Below are positions 1 to 11,900 of a stretch of 64,000 nucleotides of DNA, in pieces. Every line of letters begins with the position of its first letter. Position 1 is the first letter of the stretch. The notes under the pieces are model-generated. The model was given only the letters and a program-made list of their open reading frames with translations. It did no database searches and was not told the origin of the DNA. This DNA comes from Deuterostichococcus epilithicus. Taxonomy: Eukaryota; Chlorophyta; Trebouxiophyceae; Prasiolales; Stichococcaceae. Where the stretch lies: assembly GCA_033439295.1 (NCBI GenBank), contig JAVTLE010000011.1, positions 1,178,082 through 1,242,081 on the forward strand, written 5' to 3'. The translations under genes and the position numbers were made by a program.

Positions 1-164
1 CGTTGGCCGCTTCTGATTGATTGGGCGTCAGAGCGGCCATCCTCCTACCGCTTACTGTGCTGGGTAGCTCAGCAATTGTGCACTCTCCAAGTGCCTGCGC
101 TTGGCTCTTCTTGTGCTCCTGCAGCATCCGCAGCACGTCACCCATGCAAACCCTGCTGCCGCAG

Positions 165-3100
165 GCTCCGTGGACCTGCGCCGCATCCGTAACAGCCGCG
201 GCCTGAAGCCCAGCCAGTGCGCGCGGCTGGAGGGGCACCACGACGTGGCGCGGCTGCTGCACGCGGCGCNGCCGCCGCCTGGGCTGCCGCCGCGGCGCGG
301 CCGCCGCGCCNCCGCCGAGCTGCGCGCCGCGGCGCCGAACCTGGAGGCCCTCATGCAGCTGCTGGTGGCGCGCGCCAAGCTGCTGCTGTCGCTGCGCTCC
401 ATCGTGCTGGAGCAGCAGCAGAAGGTGCGCCGTCGATCGTGCCCGGCCTGGCCCTGGCCTCCTGATTGTGAAACTAGATAAACCCAGAGCGGTGCTGCTC
501 TCGCTCTGTTGTGTTGAGCAGCAGCTGAAACGCTGCGTTGATCCTAAACTCCCCTTTTGTTGAGGATCATGAGAAAATCTGCTGCTGTCCGCTGCGCTCC
601 ATCATACTGGAGCGGCAGCAGAAGGTGCCGCATCGTGACACTAAGGTCCATAGTGGATTATCAGCCGTCTACAACGGTACTTCACTGCCTGGAACCTGTC
701 GCTGCTGGTGGCGCATGCCGTTCTGGTGACGTCGCTGCGTTATCGCATCGGACCTGAGCCACAGGTTGTGCAGCTGCTAGAGTTCGATGTTTACAACCCT
801 ATCACGTGCCGGAGAAGCACTGGGGCTGTGGACGGCGCTGTGAACTCGCTGTGAACTTTGCTATTTGCTCGTTCTGCGGCCCCCTCGCCTCAGCCCGATC
901 CTCGGCATGACGCTGGCGTCCTGCTGCTGGATGCTAGCACCCTTTGCTTGCCGCTGACGCGGCATGCTCTCGGTCCTGCTGCAGGCCACCGTCACGGCAA
1001 AGGGCAGGGACGTGCCCGCGCTCCTCGCTGGGCGCGGCGCCGGCGTCGCCGCCGCGTCCGCCAACAGCGAGGCGGCGGTGGACATCCTGCACCTGCTGGC
1101 ATCCCTGGACTTCACGCAGTCGCCGGGCGCCGACGGCGGCGCAGTCTCAGGTGCACAAGCTCTGTTTTGTGCCTCGTGCCTTGATGAAGGTTGCATGGAG
1201 CCCCAGCTCTGCAGTCGCCGGGCTGCTGTCAGGGCATTCATCATTTGTAGGCTGTGCGACGTCCATTGGGAGGAAACCCTGTGGTCGTGTGGGAAATGCG
1301 CATGGCTGCACTCGTGCCGCTTGTAGGCGACGCGCCGAGCCTGGAGCTGGCGAGAATCGTGGCGCCAGCGGAGCTGGGGCCGGACACAGGGGCGCCCGAG
1401 ATTCGTGCGCCCTCTGGCCGTACCTACCGCTCCTACGCTGCAACCGCGCTCATGCAGGTCAGTCCGTGCTCTCGGCGAGTCCCAAAAACCCGAGTGCGCC
1501 GGCTCGTCGCACACGGACTGTCTGGGAGGTGCGGGCCTGATGCCGCCGGACGCACTGGGGTTGCTGCTGGCTGCGACGGCTGCGGGCTGCGGCTCTGCGG
1601 GATGATGGAAAGGGGCTTGGTAGGAGGACTGCCAACTGGACTGCGGGAAGGCAGGTTCTGCTGCAAGCTGCCAGCAGCCACAGCCCCCGCATGACCTGCG
1701 GCACTCTGTGACATGCGGAGCGGTCGTGGAACTACATGCATGCCTCGTTTGACCCTGATTGAGCGATCCTGGCTGCAGGCTGCACTGGCGGCCATCGAGA
1801 CAGCATCCCGCGCAGGGCCGGACGGCCTGCCGCCCGCCAGTGGTGCTCCAGCCCCCGACCTGATCGAGTCTGCAGCAGGTGCGATTTGTTGTGGCCCACA
1901 CACCTTGCCGTTGATGATGCTCAGTTGTGGGATGACAGGCTGGCGAATGCTGCTTCTGATACGTCACCCTCGAAAGTCAGCGGTAATGACCACCTTGCAC
2001 TGATTGACCGGCACCGCTCCCCTCGTGATGCAGAAGCTGCAGCAGAGAGCTGGGCGGCAGCGGCCCGGTCTTCCACGCGGCGGCGGCGGCGCCGGCACCG
2101 CACGCCAAACACAAATGCAGTGACCCTCGATGTGAGCACTGACTGATGTGCTGTGCACCACGTCGTCTCCCTGAAACTCTAATGCCAGCGCTGCCTGAGC
2201 ACGAACAGCAGCCTGTTGTTTCATTCCACAGCTAGTGCTCGTCCGGCTCCTTGCACAGGAGTCTCACACCCTCTGTCGAAACTCTGCAGGAGCTGTTCCC
2301 ATCGGGCGGCGACCAGTTGCCCAACCCCACAGACCTGTCCTGGGTGCCTGCCGAGGCATCATCGCCGAGCTTGCTGGGCGCCTGGTGGCGGACGCGCCGG
2401 GAACGGCGGCGGCGGCGCGGCGGCGGCGGCCTGCCGCCGGCAGACGCCGCCGATGCAGGCGGCGCCCGCTCGAGCAGCCTTCCCCAGCCGGAGGCTTCGC
2501 GGCAGCAGGCGCCACCGACGTCGACACGCTCGATGCTCACCTCCATGATCACCAGCGGCTCGCTGGACGTGTCGGTGGACGATGGGCTGCCTCTTCACTG
2601 CAGCGCCGCTGCCTCCAACCGCTCGGTGGCGGCTGCTGCGGCAGCGCCCGGCGGCGGCGGCGGCGGCGGCGGCGGCAGCGGAGCGGAAACCGAAGTGGTA
2701 GGCCCCACCGCAAGCGAGGAGAGCCTCATGCGCAGCGGCGACAGCAGTAGCTCCGGCGAGGAGGAGGAAGAGGAGGACGACCCTTCCCTCAGCAAACCCG
2801 GCAAGGTGCTACCTCGCATGGATCTGCGACCTGCTTTGCCGTCACAGCATAGCTGTTCTGCATGGGCTGACCGCCATCCTGGTGTGTGTCACGGTTGTGC
2901 GGGTGCTGAGCCGGAGGACAACTCAAAATCCGCCTTTACAACCCCGCTACTGCTCGGTGGTGCAGGCGGCGGACGGCGGCGGCGCCGCCTGGGACGCCGG
3001 CGGCGCCGACGCGCCTGAGGCTGAGGGCTGCGCGATCTGCATGGACCGCGGCGTGGAGGTCGCCGCCGGATGTGGCCACGGGCTGTGCGTGCGCTGCGCG

Positions 3101-3331
3101 TACCAGCTGTGCGCCCGCGGCCTCGCGCTGCCCGCGTGCCCCTTCTGCCGCGCCACTATCAGCGCCTTCGGGGCAGCGATGGGAAAGGGCCCATCGGTGG
3201 CGGAGGGTGCATGCGGGGGCGGCGCGGCGGTGCAGGATGCGCCGCCGGGCGATGTGAGGCCGGAGGGATGCACCGCGGGAGGTGGCCAGGCCGCTGCGTC
3301 TGCCGAGGCGGCTGTGCCAATGGCCGCATGA
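165..3331 (+). CDS. Ankyrin-repeat RING E3 ubiquitin ligase (XB3/XBAT-like), 5' partial
   Basis: Spliced gene whose first exons lie before the window. The first visible exon (165-424) follows a cag acceptor and encodes the end of an ankyrin repeat, with the pattern GLKPSQCARLEGHHDVARLL. Exons with matching phase follow at 985-1150, 1327-1457 and 1779-1878; one or two further exons between 1879 and 2290 are unclear. A Ser/Gly/Glu-rich exon ends at 2805. The last exon (2966-3331) carries a C3HC4 RING finger (CAICMDRG, then CGHGLCVRC, then CPFC) and ends at TGA 3329-3331. In plants ankyrin plus C-terminal RING is the XB3/XBAT ligase architecture: ankyrins bind substrate and the RING recruits E2. 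Poly-Gly and poly-Glu stretches lie between the domains. Ambiguous bases at 270 and 311 fall in the ankyrin exon. Family assignment is firm; orthology to one XBAT member is not. Confidence 0.8.
270..311. other. Ambiguous bases (N) in ankyrin exon
   Basis: Single N at 270 and at 311, inside a very GC-rich part of the first visible exon. Each hits one codon and does not shift the frame. They mark uncertain base calls. Confidence 0.95.
580..637 (+). repeat. Intronic copy of an exon end and its 5' splice site
   Basis: Positions 580-637 repeat positions 381-441 with a few substitutions. The original is the end of the ankyrin exon, coding LRSIVLEQQQK followed by the donor gtgcgc. The copy, 200 bp downstream in the intron, still reads LRSIILERQQK followed by gtgccg, so it keeps a potential second donor. 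Confidence 0.8.
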
Positions 3332-3980
3332 ACGAAGCTGTATGACAGGCTATGAGTAGAGGTCTAGGAACATTTGCAGTCCGATGTCGCTGGTGTGCAG
3401 GGCATATTGTGCCTTCGAAGCGAGTGGTTCTTTGCTGACGGTGTGTGCGGACGATGGCTGTTACCGTTGCAGGGTTGTGTACTGTTGTCACCATATGCAA
3501 CATGTTTTGCTGCTTACATGCATGAGCTCAACGTTGCACACAGATATGTGGCTGAAGCACTAGCCCCCCGTCGAGGCTATTTTGACCACTCATTTGATCT
3601 AGCCACTTTGCAGAGAATGTAAGCATTGCCGCTGTTACCGTAACTGTACCTAGAGTGTCACAATTGGGTCTGGCTTGAGACCAAAGACCCTGTCACGGGA
3701 CACTACTCTTTGGTTCAGTCAAACTTCTGAATAGCTACCTCATTCTGCAAGCTTTGCTCATCTGCTACTCTGAGCTACCCTGAAAACATTGTCTGCGAAA
3801 CACAAACGCTGCTGGACACACATTGCAATGCAAACCGCGCTATCGAAGCTGCTTGACCGTCCGGATTCGGGGCGACTGACAATCGTCAATAGACGAGAAG
3901 AAAAATGTAAAAGCGCCCAATGCTGGTGTGGATTGCACAATCCCTCCGCTCATCCTGCCGTGACGCCATATCCGCTGCTG
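3332..3980. other. Convergent 3' flank, no gene seen
   Basis: Region between the stop of the plus-strand E3 ligase and the stop of the minus-strand metzincin gene. It should hold both 3' untranslated regions. No conserved coding signal was recognised on either strand. A TGTAA motif, the usual green-algal polyadenylation signal, lies at 3618-3622, about 290 nt after the E3 stop. Its complement TTACA at about 3512-3516 could serve the opposite gene. Confidence 0.5.
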
Positions 3981-6900
3981 TCACTTAGGTCTCGACTTGC
4001 AAACCTTGGCGCTGCGCCCTGACTGCTTCTGGAAGTTGTAGGCCAAAACGCGGTAGCAGAATATGGAGCCCGGTGTGACGGCTTTCGTATCGACGAAATA
4101 TGTGATCTTGCCGCTGCGGGTGTCATTGACAGACTTGTAGATGCCGACATTGCCGCTGCGGCGGTATACTATGAAGCCATCCTGTTTGCAGCACGGCAAT
4201 AGTCTGTCAGAACCTGTTCAGAGCCGCGTGATTGCAATGTGTTCCTAGGCGGTTTGGGAGCTGGCAGGATGGGACAGCATGGCCAGTGGCGCACCGCGGC
4301 GTTTTTGGGGTCTGCCGCCCAAGACACCTTGTACTTGCCCGTTGGTGTCACCTGTGCAGGCCACGCCCAGATCAGCGAGCAGGTAGCATTTGGGTTTCGA
4401 AAACCTCATCGCCTTTCCAATGACGGTGCATTGAGCTGCACAGCACCGCAGCTGTTGGGCGGAATTCGACTGCCGCAGCACACATCCACACCGTGACCTT
4501 GACGCCTTTCGGGGTGGTTGTAGCGCCGGGATCGCGGTGCTTGCCCCAGTTGGCCATCATCTTGAGCACCGCAGGATCATTGATGGTCGCTGTCGCATCC
4601 GCATACCCACTCTTCCCGATGCGCGTGCTGCCGCCGGGCGCCAATGCGGGGTTGCTGTGGGACAGCAAGCGTTGCAGGATGTCATCCACGACAGGATGGA
4701 CTCGAAGGCTACTAGCTCAGGCTCCTCTGGTCGCAGGATGTACAGGCAGCAAATTGCTGTAGCAGTACGTAGGTTGCAAGCCGCAGCAATGGCGGAAAGC
4801 TCAGGGTTTGGCGGCATGAGCGAGCGTAGGCGAGCTAACTCGCCTGAAATAGGGGATACGGGGGCAAGGTTTGCAGTTAGAGCAGTTGGCGGCAGCGCTG
4901 CGGTCACAATAGATCACCTTCAGAGTCAGATTGCCATGTTTTGGCGCAGACCAGGCAGTTCATGACCATTTGTTGAAATTGCCAACGGCAGCGCACAGTG
5001 AAGCGCACAGCGCTTACGTGCATGGATACGCCATCAACGTCGATGCTGTCCCAGGGATGCGATAGCCAAACGACGATGACTTGAAGGGTGTACCTGCACC
5101 CTCAAAGCACCGGGTGAACATGTGCTGGGCGCATTGTCTTGATGCTGTCCACGGGACGACGGAGGCGACAAGCTCAAAGCAACATGTACAAACCAAGGAA
5201 ATGGCACTCCACAATGACCTCACATCCTCAGCTCCTCAAAAGTGTGATTTAATCGATGCCCGGGAGGCCATGAGGGAGGCCGACTGCGCACCCGCCACGA
5301 ACTGCGCGTGGTCGTGCTGCATGCCGAAGGTGTGCCCCAGCTCGTGCGCCAGCGTGAGCGGCAGGCAGGTGCTGGACACCACCGCGAACGGCCAGATGAA
5401 GGTCGGCTGGTTCATGATGTAGGCAAGGCCGCAGAAACTGGTGTCCTGGGAGATGAGGACCATTGCATCCGCGCCATACCGCGCGCGCACCTGCAGAATG
5501 CGACGGGCATGCGACTTTGTGATCAAATGCGCGCCTGCTGGCTGCGCGCACCAGATCTGCAAAGTGCACATGCTTAAGTTCACCGGGCCACGATGCGAGG
5601 AGGCCGCACCTGGTGCACGATGTCCATGTTGCCGTCCGTGGGATCTGTGAATGCCGTCAGTGTGTCCCCCTGCAGGCAATGGAAGGCTTGCGGCTTGAGC
5701 ACGCCTCTCCTCACTCGCTGGATGGCCAGCCTGACAAGACATTGCATCAACCGAGCCCAGCGGGTATCGAGTGCTGCACTGCATCATTGCAGAGGGTGCC
5801 CACCATATTGTGGCCCAGCGTGTCCAGGTCGTAATCCGGCGCCATGCCTGATGGAAATGGATCGTTCACAGCGTGAGCAGATCCATACATGTCTGCGTTT
5901 TGCAAAGGTTGTGCTCAAGCAACAGCCTGCAGAGGTCACCAAGAGACTGAAACTGAAACTCACCCATGTACACGAGCTGCAGCTTGACTTTGAGCTGGCT
6001 GGCCGCGTACACCGCATTTGTTGCGACGACCGCGGCACGGATGCTGGCCTCCAGCACAATCTCCCCGACGGAGTCACGAGCGTGCTTGGTGTAGAAAACG
6101 GCCAGGTCGACACTGCCTGGGGGATCCGTGGCGGCAGCGGCGTCACGCGCCGGCGCCGCTGCCGCCAAGGCCTGTGAGGCGACTGCAGCGCGGACAGCGC
6201 TGTTGAGGTGCGTCGGCGCCACGTTTTGCGCAGCCGCGGGCGCTGGCGTGGCAGCTGCATCGCCCGCTTGCTGCTGCGATGCACTGTCTGGGTGCCACCT
6301 GCCCGTCTGAGGCGTATCCGTCAGGAAAGCCGGAGCCGTCGGTGGCAGGGGATGCTCCGTCGGCAGCGCTGCTTCGTCCACCTGTACAAAAGGCCGTCAA
6401 GAGTGATGATGTGTCTGCAAATGCATCGGTGGTGAATTGAGGGTCCAGCACACACTGTGTCGCATGCCGCTCTCCCGCAGAGTGAACATGAAGCATCTGC
6501 ACAAGGCTCCCGCCTTATAGATGCTGTACACATCGCCCTGTATGTACTCAATGGAGTGCGTCTCCCCCTTCAGCATGATGCTTCCTGAGACGACGCCTGT
6601 CGGCCCCCTGGCCAGAGCCACGATGCTATAGGGCTGGCCCTCTACTGAACCGACCCAGCCACTGCTACCTGCGGCCAATGTTTTGGCGAATTAGTCGAAA
6701 CGCGGCGCAAGATGACGGTAAACAGGGTGCAAAATCCTCATTCAGCCTGCTCAAGCGTCAGGACACAGGAGCTCTGCTCTACTGCGAAATCCTTGAGCAG
6801 ACTGCAAACCTTCATCTGTGCCGTAGCTCCCCGTTGAACGCGCCGAACGGCTGGCCCCGCCCTTGGCCTGCAATATGCCTCCACAAGGAAGCGGCAGCTC

Positions 6901-7296
6901 TAGCTCTGTCTCGAGCAGAGTGCTGGCGTTCAGGCGATATGATTTCCAGCATCCGCGTGCCGCTGGACCTTTGGGAGGAGCGCTCGCCAGTCGACTGCTC
7001 GCTGCACCTGTAATGTTGTCACAGGCCCCCTTCAGACAACACCATCGATGGCAATCGCATGCTCCATTCAATTGCAAGCTGCATTGAGTAGCAGAATCCA
7101 GGAAAAAGGAAGAGATGCTCTGAACACGTTTGAGTCTGAGGTATGAACTTGTTACAAGACAGCACAGTCCTGTTACAAGCCGGCACAGTCTTGCCCCACC
7201 TGCCAATGTCTCGAACAGCGCTGGCGCAGCCACTGCTACACCACAGCTTAGGGACAGCAGGCTGAGAGAAGCGATGATGCTCGTAACCCATCGCAT
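3981..7296 (-). CDS. Secreted reprolysin-like (metzincin) zinc metalloprotease
   Basis: Spliced minus-strand gene. The ATG at 7296 opens a signal peptide (MRWVTSIIASLSLLSLSCGV, then an AVAA-A site); exon 1 ends at 7200. Later exons encode a pro-region (about 6660-6490), then SVDLAVFYTKHARDSVGEIV, the typical start of an M12B/M72-like catalytic domain. The zinc site HELGHTFGMQHDH (HExxHxxGxxHD, about 5308-5348) follows, with the Met-turn TLMAYP near 5020. A C-terminal segment (about 4700-3981) ends in a beta-rich, fibronectin-III-like module (DGFIVYRRSG, then GSIFCYRVLAYN) and TGA at 3981-3983. A secreted endopeptidase acting outside the cell or on the wall is the natural inference. The order of elements resembles bacterial M72 and animal reprolysins more than the M11 gametolysins known from Chlamydomonas. 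Internal exon limits are approximate. Confidence 0.85.
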
Positions 7297-7967
7297 GTTC
7301 TACTACATCCCGTTGGTGCAGTAGAAACGCATCGTACTTTTGAAGGCCGAGCCGGCCGCTGCCAACTCACGGTCCTCCTTTCTTAGTTCCAGCTTTTTGT
7401 GATTTCCACCTACGATACGCCCGTCGCGCGCAAGCGAGACTGCTGAATGGTAACAGTTTACCGACCTGTCCCTCGAAAGCGGCAGACGCTCTCTGGCTGC
7501 GCAGTCCGCGCGATGGACACTGACTCTTGGTGAGCTTTCGTAGTTGGAAATAAATCCTAGCAACGAACCATTGGTGGCGGCGGCATCGGGCATACTGACT
7601 TGTTGTATGACACGGTCACGTGCCGCAAGATCCACGTGGACTCCTATTTGAGAATGTCAACCACAATGAGAGTCTCAAGCCTGCCCTGTAGACCTGTAGT
7701 GAGAAACCACATCCTGCTGTTCGCGAAGTGCCACTTAGGCAAGTGTTGTTTGCAGCAAAAGTCTCCGCACATCCCAGTGACCCCTTCGAGATCCATACAG
7801 CTGACTGTCGACGCCCAATATCAACCCCGATCAGTTGGCATCGTGAGCCGACCTCTCCAAAGACAACCCCAGCACTGAGAAAAGTTATCTGAAACACCAA
7901 CAAAGGAGACGGAGTTTGCGCCGCGGTGTCGTCCGGCTCCAGCAGTGCAACTTGTGCTGGCACTGAC
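7297..7967. promoter_or_regulatory. Bidirectional promoter region, metzincin / LSm7
   Basis: 671 bp separate the ATG of the minus-strand protease (7296) from the ATG of plus-strand LSm7 (7968). Both transcripts must start here. No TATA box or named element was identified. An open frame on the minus strand at 7303-7635 shows no family resemblance and is treated as 5' flanking sequence. Confidence 0.55.
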
Positions 7968-8590
7968 ATGTCACGAAAGGAGAACGCACTCGACTTGGCA
8001 AAGTTTGTGGACAAAGCTGTGCGTGTGAAGCTCTCCGGCGGTCGAGAAGGTAATCCTCTACTGATGGAGTGACCTTTGTGCCGTCATGCACTGCTCGAGC
8101 GCGTGTCTCACGGTGGCTTTCAATTTCTGCGCAGTTGAGGGAGTGCTCAAGGGCTACGATCCCCTGCTCAATCTGGTGCTCGACGAGACAAAGGAGTTCC
8201 TGCGAGGTGCTTGGGCACGAAATGCATCGTGCATCATGCATCTGGTGTTGATGGCGTTTCACGGCTTGGCATGACGGCGCAGCACCAACACCTGACCTTC
8301 TGAGCCTGACCTTCTGGAGTGCAGATCAGGACGACCCTCTGCGTGTCACAGATGAAACCAGATTCCTGGGACTTATAGTGAGCTCTTCGACCCTCGAATC
8401 GTCCAATGCACATGTGTGTGAGTGTGTGAGCGCGTCTGCACGATCTGCTGTGTGAGATCGACTCCTTGGCCACCACAGCGGCATGACGCCCGGCTGCCTC
8501 CTGCAGGTGTGCAGAGGCACGGCAGTGATGCTGGTGGCTCCCAGCAGTGGGCTCGAAGAGATAGAAAACCCGTTTATGCAGCAGGACTGA
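7968..8590 (+). CDS. LSM7: U6 snRNA-associated Sm-like protein LSm7
   Basis: Complete four-exon gene: 7968-8049, 8135-8206, 8325-8377 and 8507-8590, all with GT-AG introns and compatible phases (1, 1, 0), giving 96 residues. Exon 1 reads MSRKENALDLAKFVDKAVRV. Exon 2 has the Sm1 motif VLKGYDPLLNLVLDE. Exon 3 reads DPLRVTDETRFLGLI. Exon 4 has the Sm2 region VCRGTAVMLVAP and ends ENPFMQQD-stop. LSm7 family proteins are about 100 residues long, so the gene looks intact. It belongs to the LSm2-8 ring that binds the U6 snRNA 3' end in the nucleus and to the LSm1-7 ring of cytoplasmic mRNA decay. It was assembled from short exons and is the best-defined gene model in the window. Confidence 0.95.
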
Positions 8591-8952
8591 AGACGGCCTC
8601 AGCGTCTGGGGATTGTCGAGGGATGTGCACACGGCGTACAGAGCGAATGCCGCGACTGGCGCCTGCAACGGTTGCCCTGCCAGATGCAATCATACCTACA
8701 CGCGGGAAGGCGTCGCAGTACAGTGAAGACAGCACTGCCGCAGCCAATGGTCCCGTGACAGTTTTGCAGGCTGCATGATGACCCATCACTCGAAGCAGCA
8801 CAACTCTAAGCACCATGTCGGTGACCTCAGAATACTGCTGGCCGGTTTCACGCACTCCGAGAAAAGAATTCCTATGGCACATGAAGCCGCCAGACTGCCC
8901 AAGCCCTCAGTGGTCTCGTCACCAGAGCCTGTAATGGCTCCTGCACATTCGC
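8591..8952. other. Convergent 3' flank with TGTAA signal for LSm7
   Basis: Between the LSm7 stop (8590) and the stop of the opposite-strand oxidoreductase (8953). A TGTAA motif at 8930-8934, 340 nt after the LSm7 stop, is a plausible algal polyadenylation signal. Nothing else was recognised. Confidence 0.45.
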
Positions 8953-11900
8953 TCACAGCTCGTAGTCCTGCCCGCTCCCGAACCGCCAGGCGTCGAGCCG
9001 GCGGTCCAGCAGGTAGTGCTGACGCGGCGGCAGCTTCTTTGCAACCGCCCGCAGCGGCGGCGAGAGCGCGTCGAGCACCGTGTAGAGGCCCAGTGCCAGA
9101 AAGTGCACGAACCAGTCGACGAATGCGACCGGGCCGACGTGTTGCAGGATCTTCGGCACGAACAGCGGGTCCCTGACCATCTGCCCGAACATGGTCAGGC
9201 CCAGCGGCCCAAACTGCGGCACGTCCTGCAAAGCACACATGCAGTGTTGCGGCTCCGGGCGACGGCGCCCACCTCGACTCGTTTGCATTGACAAACACTT
9301 GGAGCCTGGCCCGTGCGGCATGCCGAACTCGGTCCTAAGTAACCCGAACACCAGACTCTGCAACACACACGGCAATACACACGGGCGTGCTGATGCCAAG
9401 CGCCGTGGCTTACGACACTGCATCACCCGCGGCGCAGCACAAGGGCGGGACACGGCGCCTCCTGCCACCGGCGATGGCGCCTGCATTACAGAACTTTGGA
9501 GAAACACACTCGACGGAAGGCTCATCGGAAGGCTACCTGCAAGAAGGGCATCAGCACGCCCTTCCCGAGCTGCTGCATGGCGCCAAAGTTGTTGCCCAGC
9601 AGCTTGTTGACAAAGTCCGGGTCCTGGCGCTGCCCGACGCGCAGGCTCATGGCGCGCTGCAGCATCCAGGCGCCTGACAGGCCCGGGCTGTATGCGTTGA
9701 TGGCGCCGATTGCCGCCTTGTCCAATGCGTCCGCCTGTCGATGCAGCATCGAGTAGTCAGTGGATGCCCCACAGCTTTTGTGGACAGTAGGTCATGATGC
9801 CTTATGCTGCATCAGCAATGCCATCCACAGCACCAATGTTGACAAACATTGGAGGTGCGGGCGCTGCCTGACTGAGTGACAGACTGCAGCAGCGTCTCGT
9901 GGCTAATCCGATGCGCTGGAGGCGAGCAGCGACCTGACCTGCACGGCCTCGGCAACGGCGGACGTTAGGCGCGCCAAGTGACGCGTCAGCGCGCCGAAGC
10001 CGCCAAAGCTGAGAGGGCTCTGGATGCCGCTCGCGTCGCCGACCTGGAGGCAGGAGCTTGTCGCTCATGATGTGCAATGTCGGGGCCGCTGCCATCGGAT
10101 TGCTCTGCTATAGGTATAGTGCGACATCTAATGAAACAGTGCTGCAATTGAAGTTGTGCTGCAGGGCTGGTGGCTGAAGGTTTACCTGCAGGATGCGGTC
10201 CCACGCCGGGCGCAGCGGGGACTGCCGGTATGTTGGGAAAAATCCAAACAGGATACGCTGCGGCTCCAGGCTGTCGATGTCCACACCCTGCGGGCCACCA
10301 AGCACCGATGGTTCCCTGGGTAGGGTTTGTGAGACTGAGCTCTGCGGCGAAGCCGTTGCAGCTGCTGCAGCCGCTCCCACGCGGCCACTCGCACATGCAG
10401 GTGCAGCTCCTGCACAGGCACCAGCTGCCAGCTCGCACTGCGCGCGTCACAGGCAAGACCACGCCGAGCACGAACGCCGGATGAGAGTCACCTACACCCA
10501 ACACCCAGATGCCCGATGAAACGCTAGACGCTGAACGCACCTGATACGCGGGCATGAGCCTCCAGTAGTCCTCCATCATAGCCTCCAGCGACGGCCGCCG
10601 CTCGTCGGCGTCCAAGTAGGAGAACAGGTATGTGGTCCTGTCTGAGGCACCGCTGCCGCTTGGGAACGCCTCCCAGAAATACTGGCAGTCCCGCACGGCG
10701 GCGCCGCCGCTGTCGCCGGCGCGCGCCGGCATGCTGGTGTAGATCAGGTCGCCTGCAGCAGCGGCAGCGGCAGCTTGGTCGTTACTGAGCATCTAATCCA
10801 TTTCTGTGAATGTCGACGCTGTATCATTGCAAGTTGCAGGCACGTTTTCGAACCTGCGAGTCATTCTCTGCAGTGGCAGCTGGCCATGCGAGACACGAGG
10901 AGTCTGGCGGGTGGCACCGAAAGCTGTCGGACTGCGATGATTGAGCTGCAGGGGCAGCCGTGCCTGTAGTGTTGGCGGCGGCGTCGTGGCCGCGGTTGCA
11001 GGCGCCGACGACGAGGCACACGCCGTCGGGCTTGTGGCCCCACCGCGCCTGTCGCACGACCGGCGAGAAGTGGCCCTGCAGCGCACGTCATCAAGATGTG
11101 TCATGTCACGAGCTTGGCACACCATCCAGCTGCGGCCGTGCAGAGTGTTGCTCAGTCAAGCTGCTGCGACTGTTGAGCATTCACAACCGACGAAGAGGAG
11201 CTGAGCGTGATGCTGACCATGCAGTCCACCAGCAGGCGCCCCGTGATGGGTTCCTGCGGCTGTGAGCCGCTGCCTTTGCCGCTGCCGTTGCCGCCGCCGT
11301 TGCCGCTGCCGCCGCCGCTGCCGCTGCCGCCTTCCGACGGCTTTGGCGGCAGCTGCAGCGCCACACCGTTGGTGTGCACGTGCGCCGCCTCCGCCGCCGT
11401 GAACTCGAACAGCGTGCCGCCAGACGCCTCGAACCGCTTCCGCACCTGCTCGCGACACTCCAGGGCGGTCACCACGCCGGCAGTGCAACAGTGCAAAGCA
11501 GTGCAAACAGGCGACCGGTGCATGTGGCACCTGTTGCGTCGTGTCAAGCAGTGTTTTCGTCAGCGGGGCCATGCTCGGATGGCGTGCGCCCTGCCAGGTC
11601 GATGCAGACGCAGCGCCGACGCAAGTGCCGACGCAAGAGCCGAGGCAGCTGAGAGCCGAGGCAGGGGGGAAAACGGGGGGCATGTGCCGGACGCACCAGC
11701 TCGATCGCTTTGATGGGGCTGAAGCCCAGGTTCAGCACATCCTCCACCCACACATCCTCCGAGCCATCAAAGCCTGCAGGCCGAGCAGCTGCACGTCCTC
11801 AGGCTTGCGCGTGCAGCGCACATGAGGCCCCAGCTGCATGCATGCACCTGTGGGTGCACCGCCTGCAGCTGCAGGGCTGACGTGCTGCCGGACAGCGTCC

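Noticed and set aside
861-1967. 368-codon open frame on the minus strand
   Set aside because: Lies opposite three plus-strand exons of the E3 ligase whose phases and splice sites agree; no protein family resemblance. GC-rich coding DNA often leaves the opposite strand open.
7303-7635. 110-codon minus-strand frame ending next to the protease start
   Set aside because: No homology recognised and it occupies the promoter between two divergent genes with well-defined starts.
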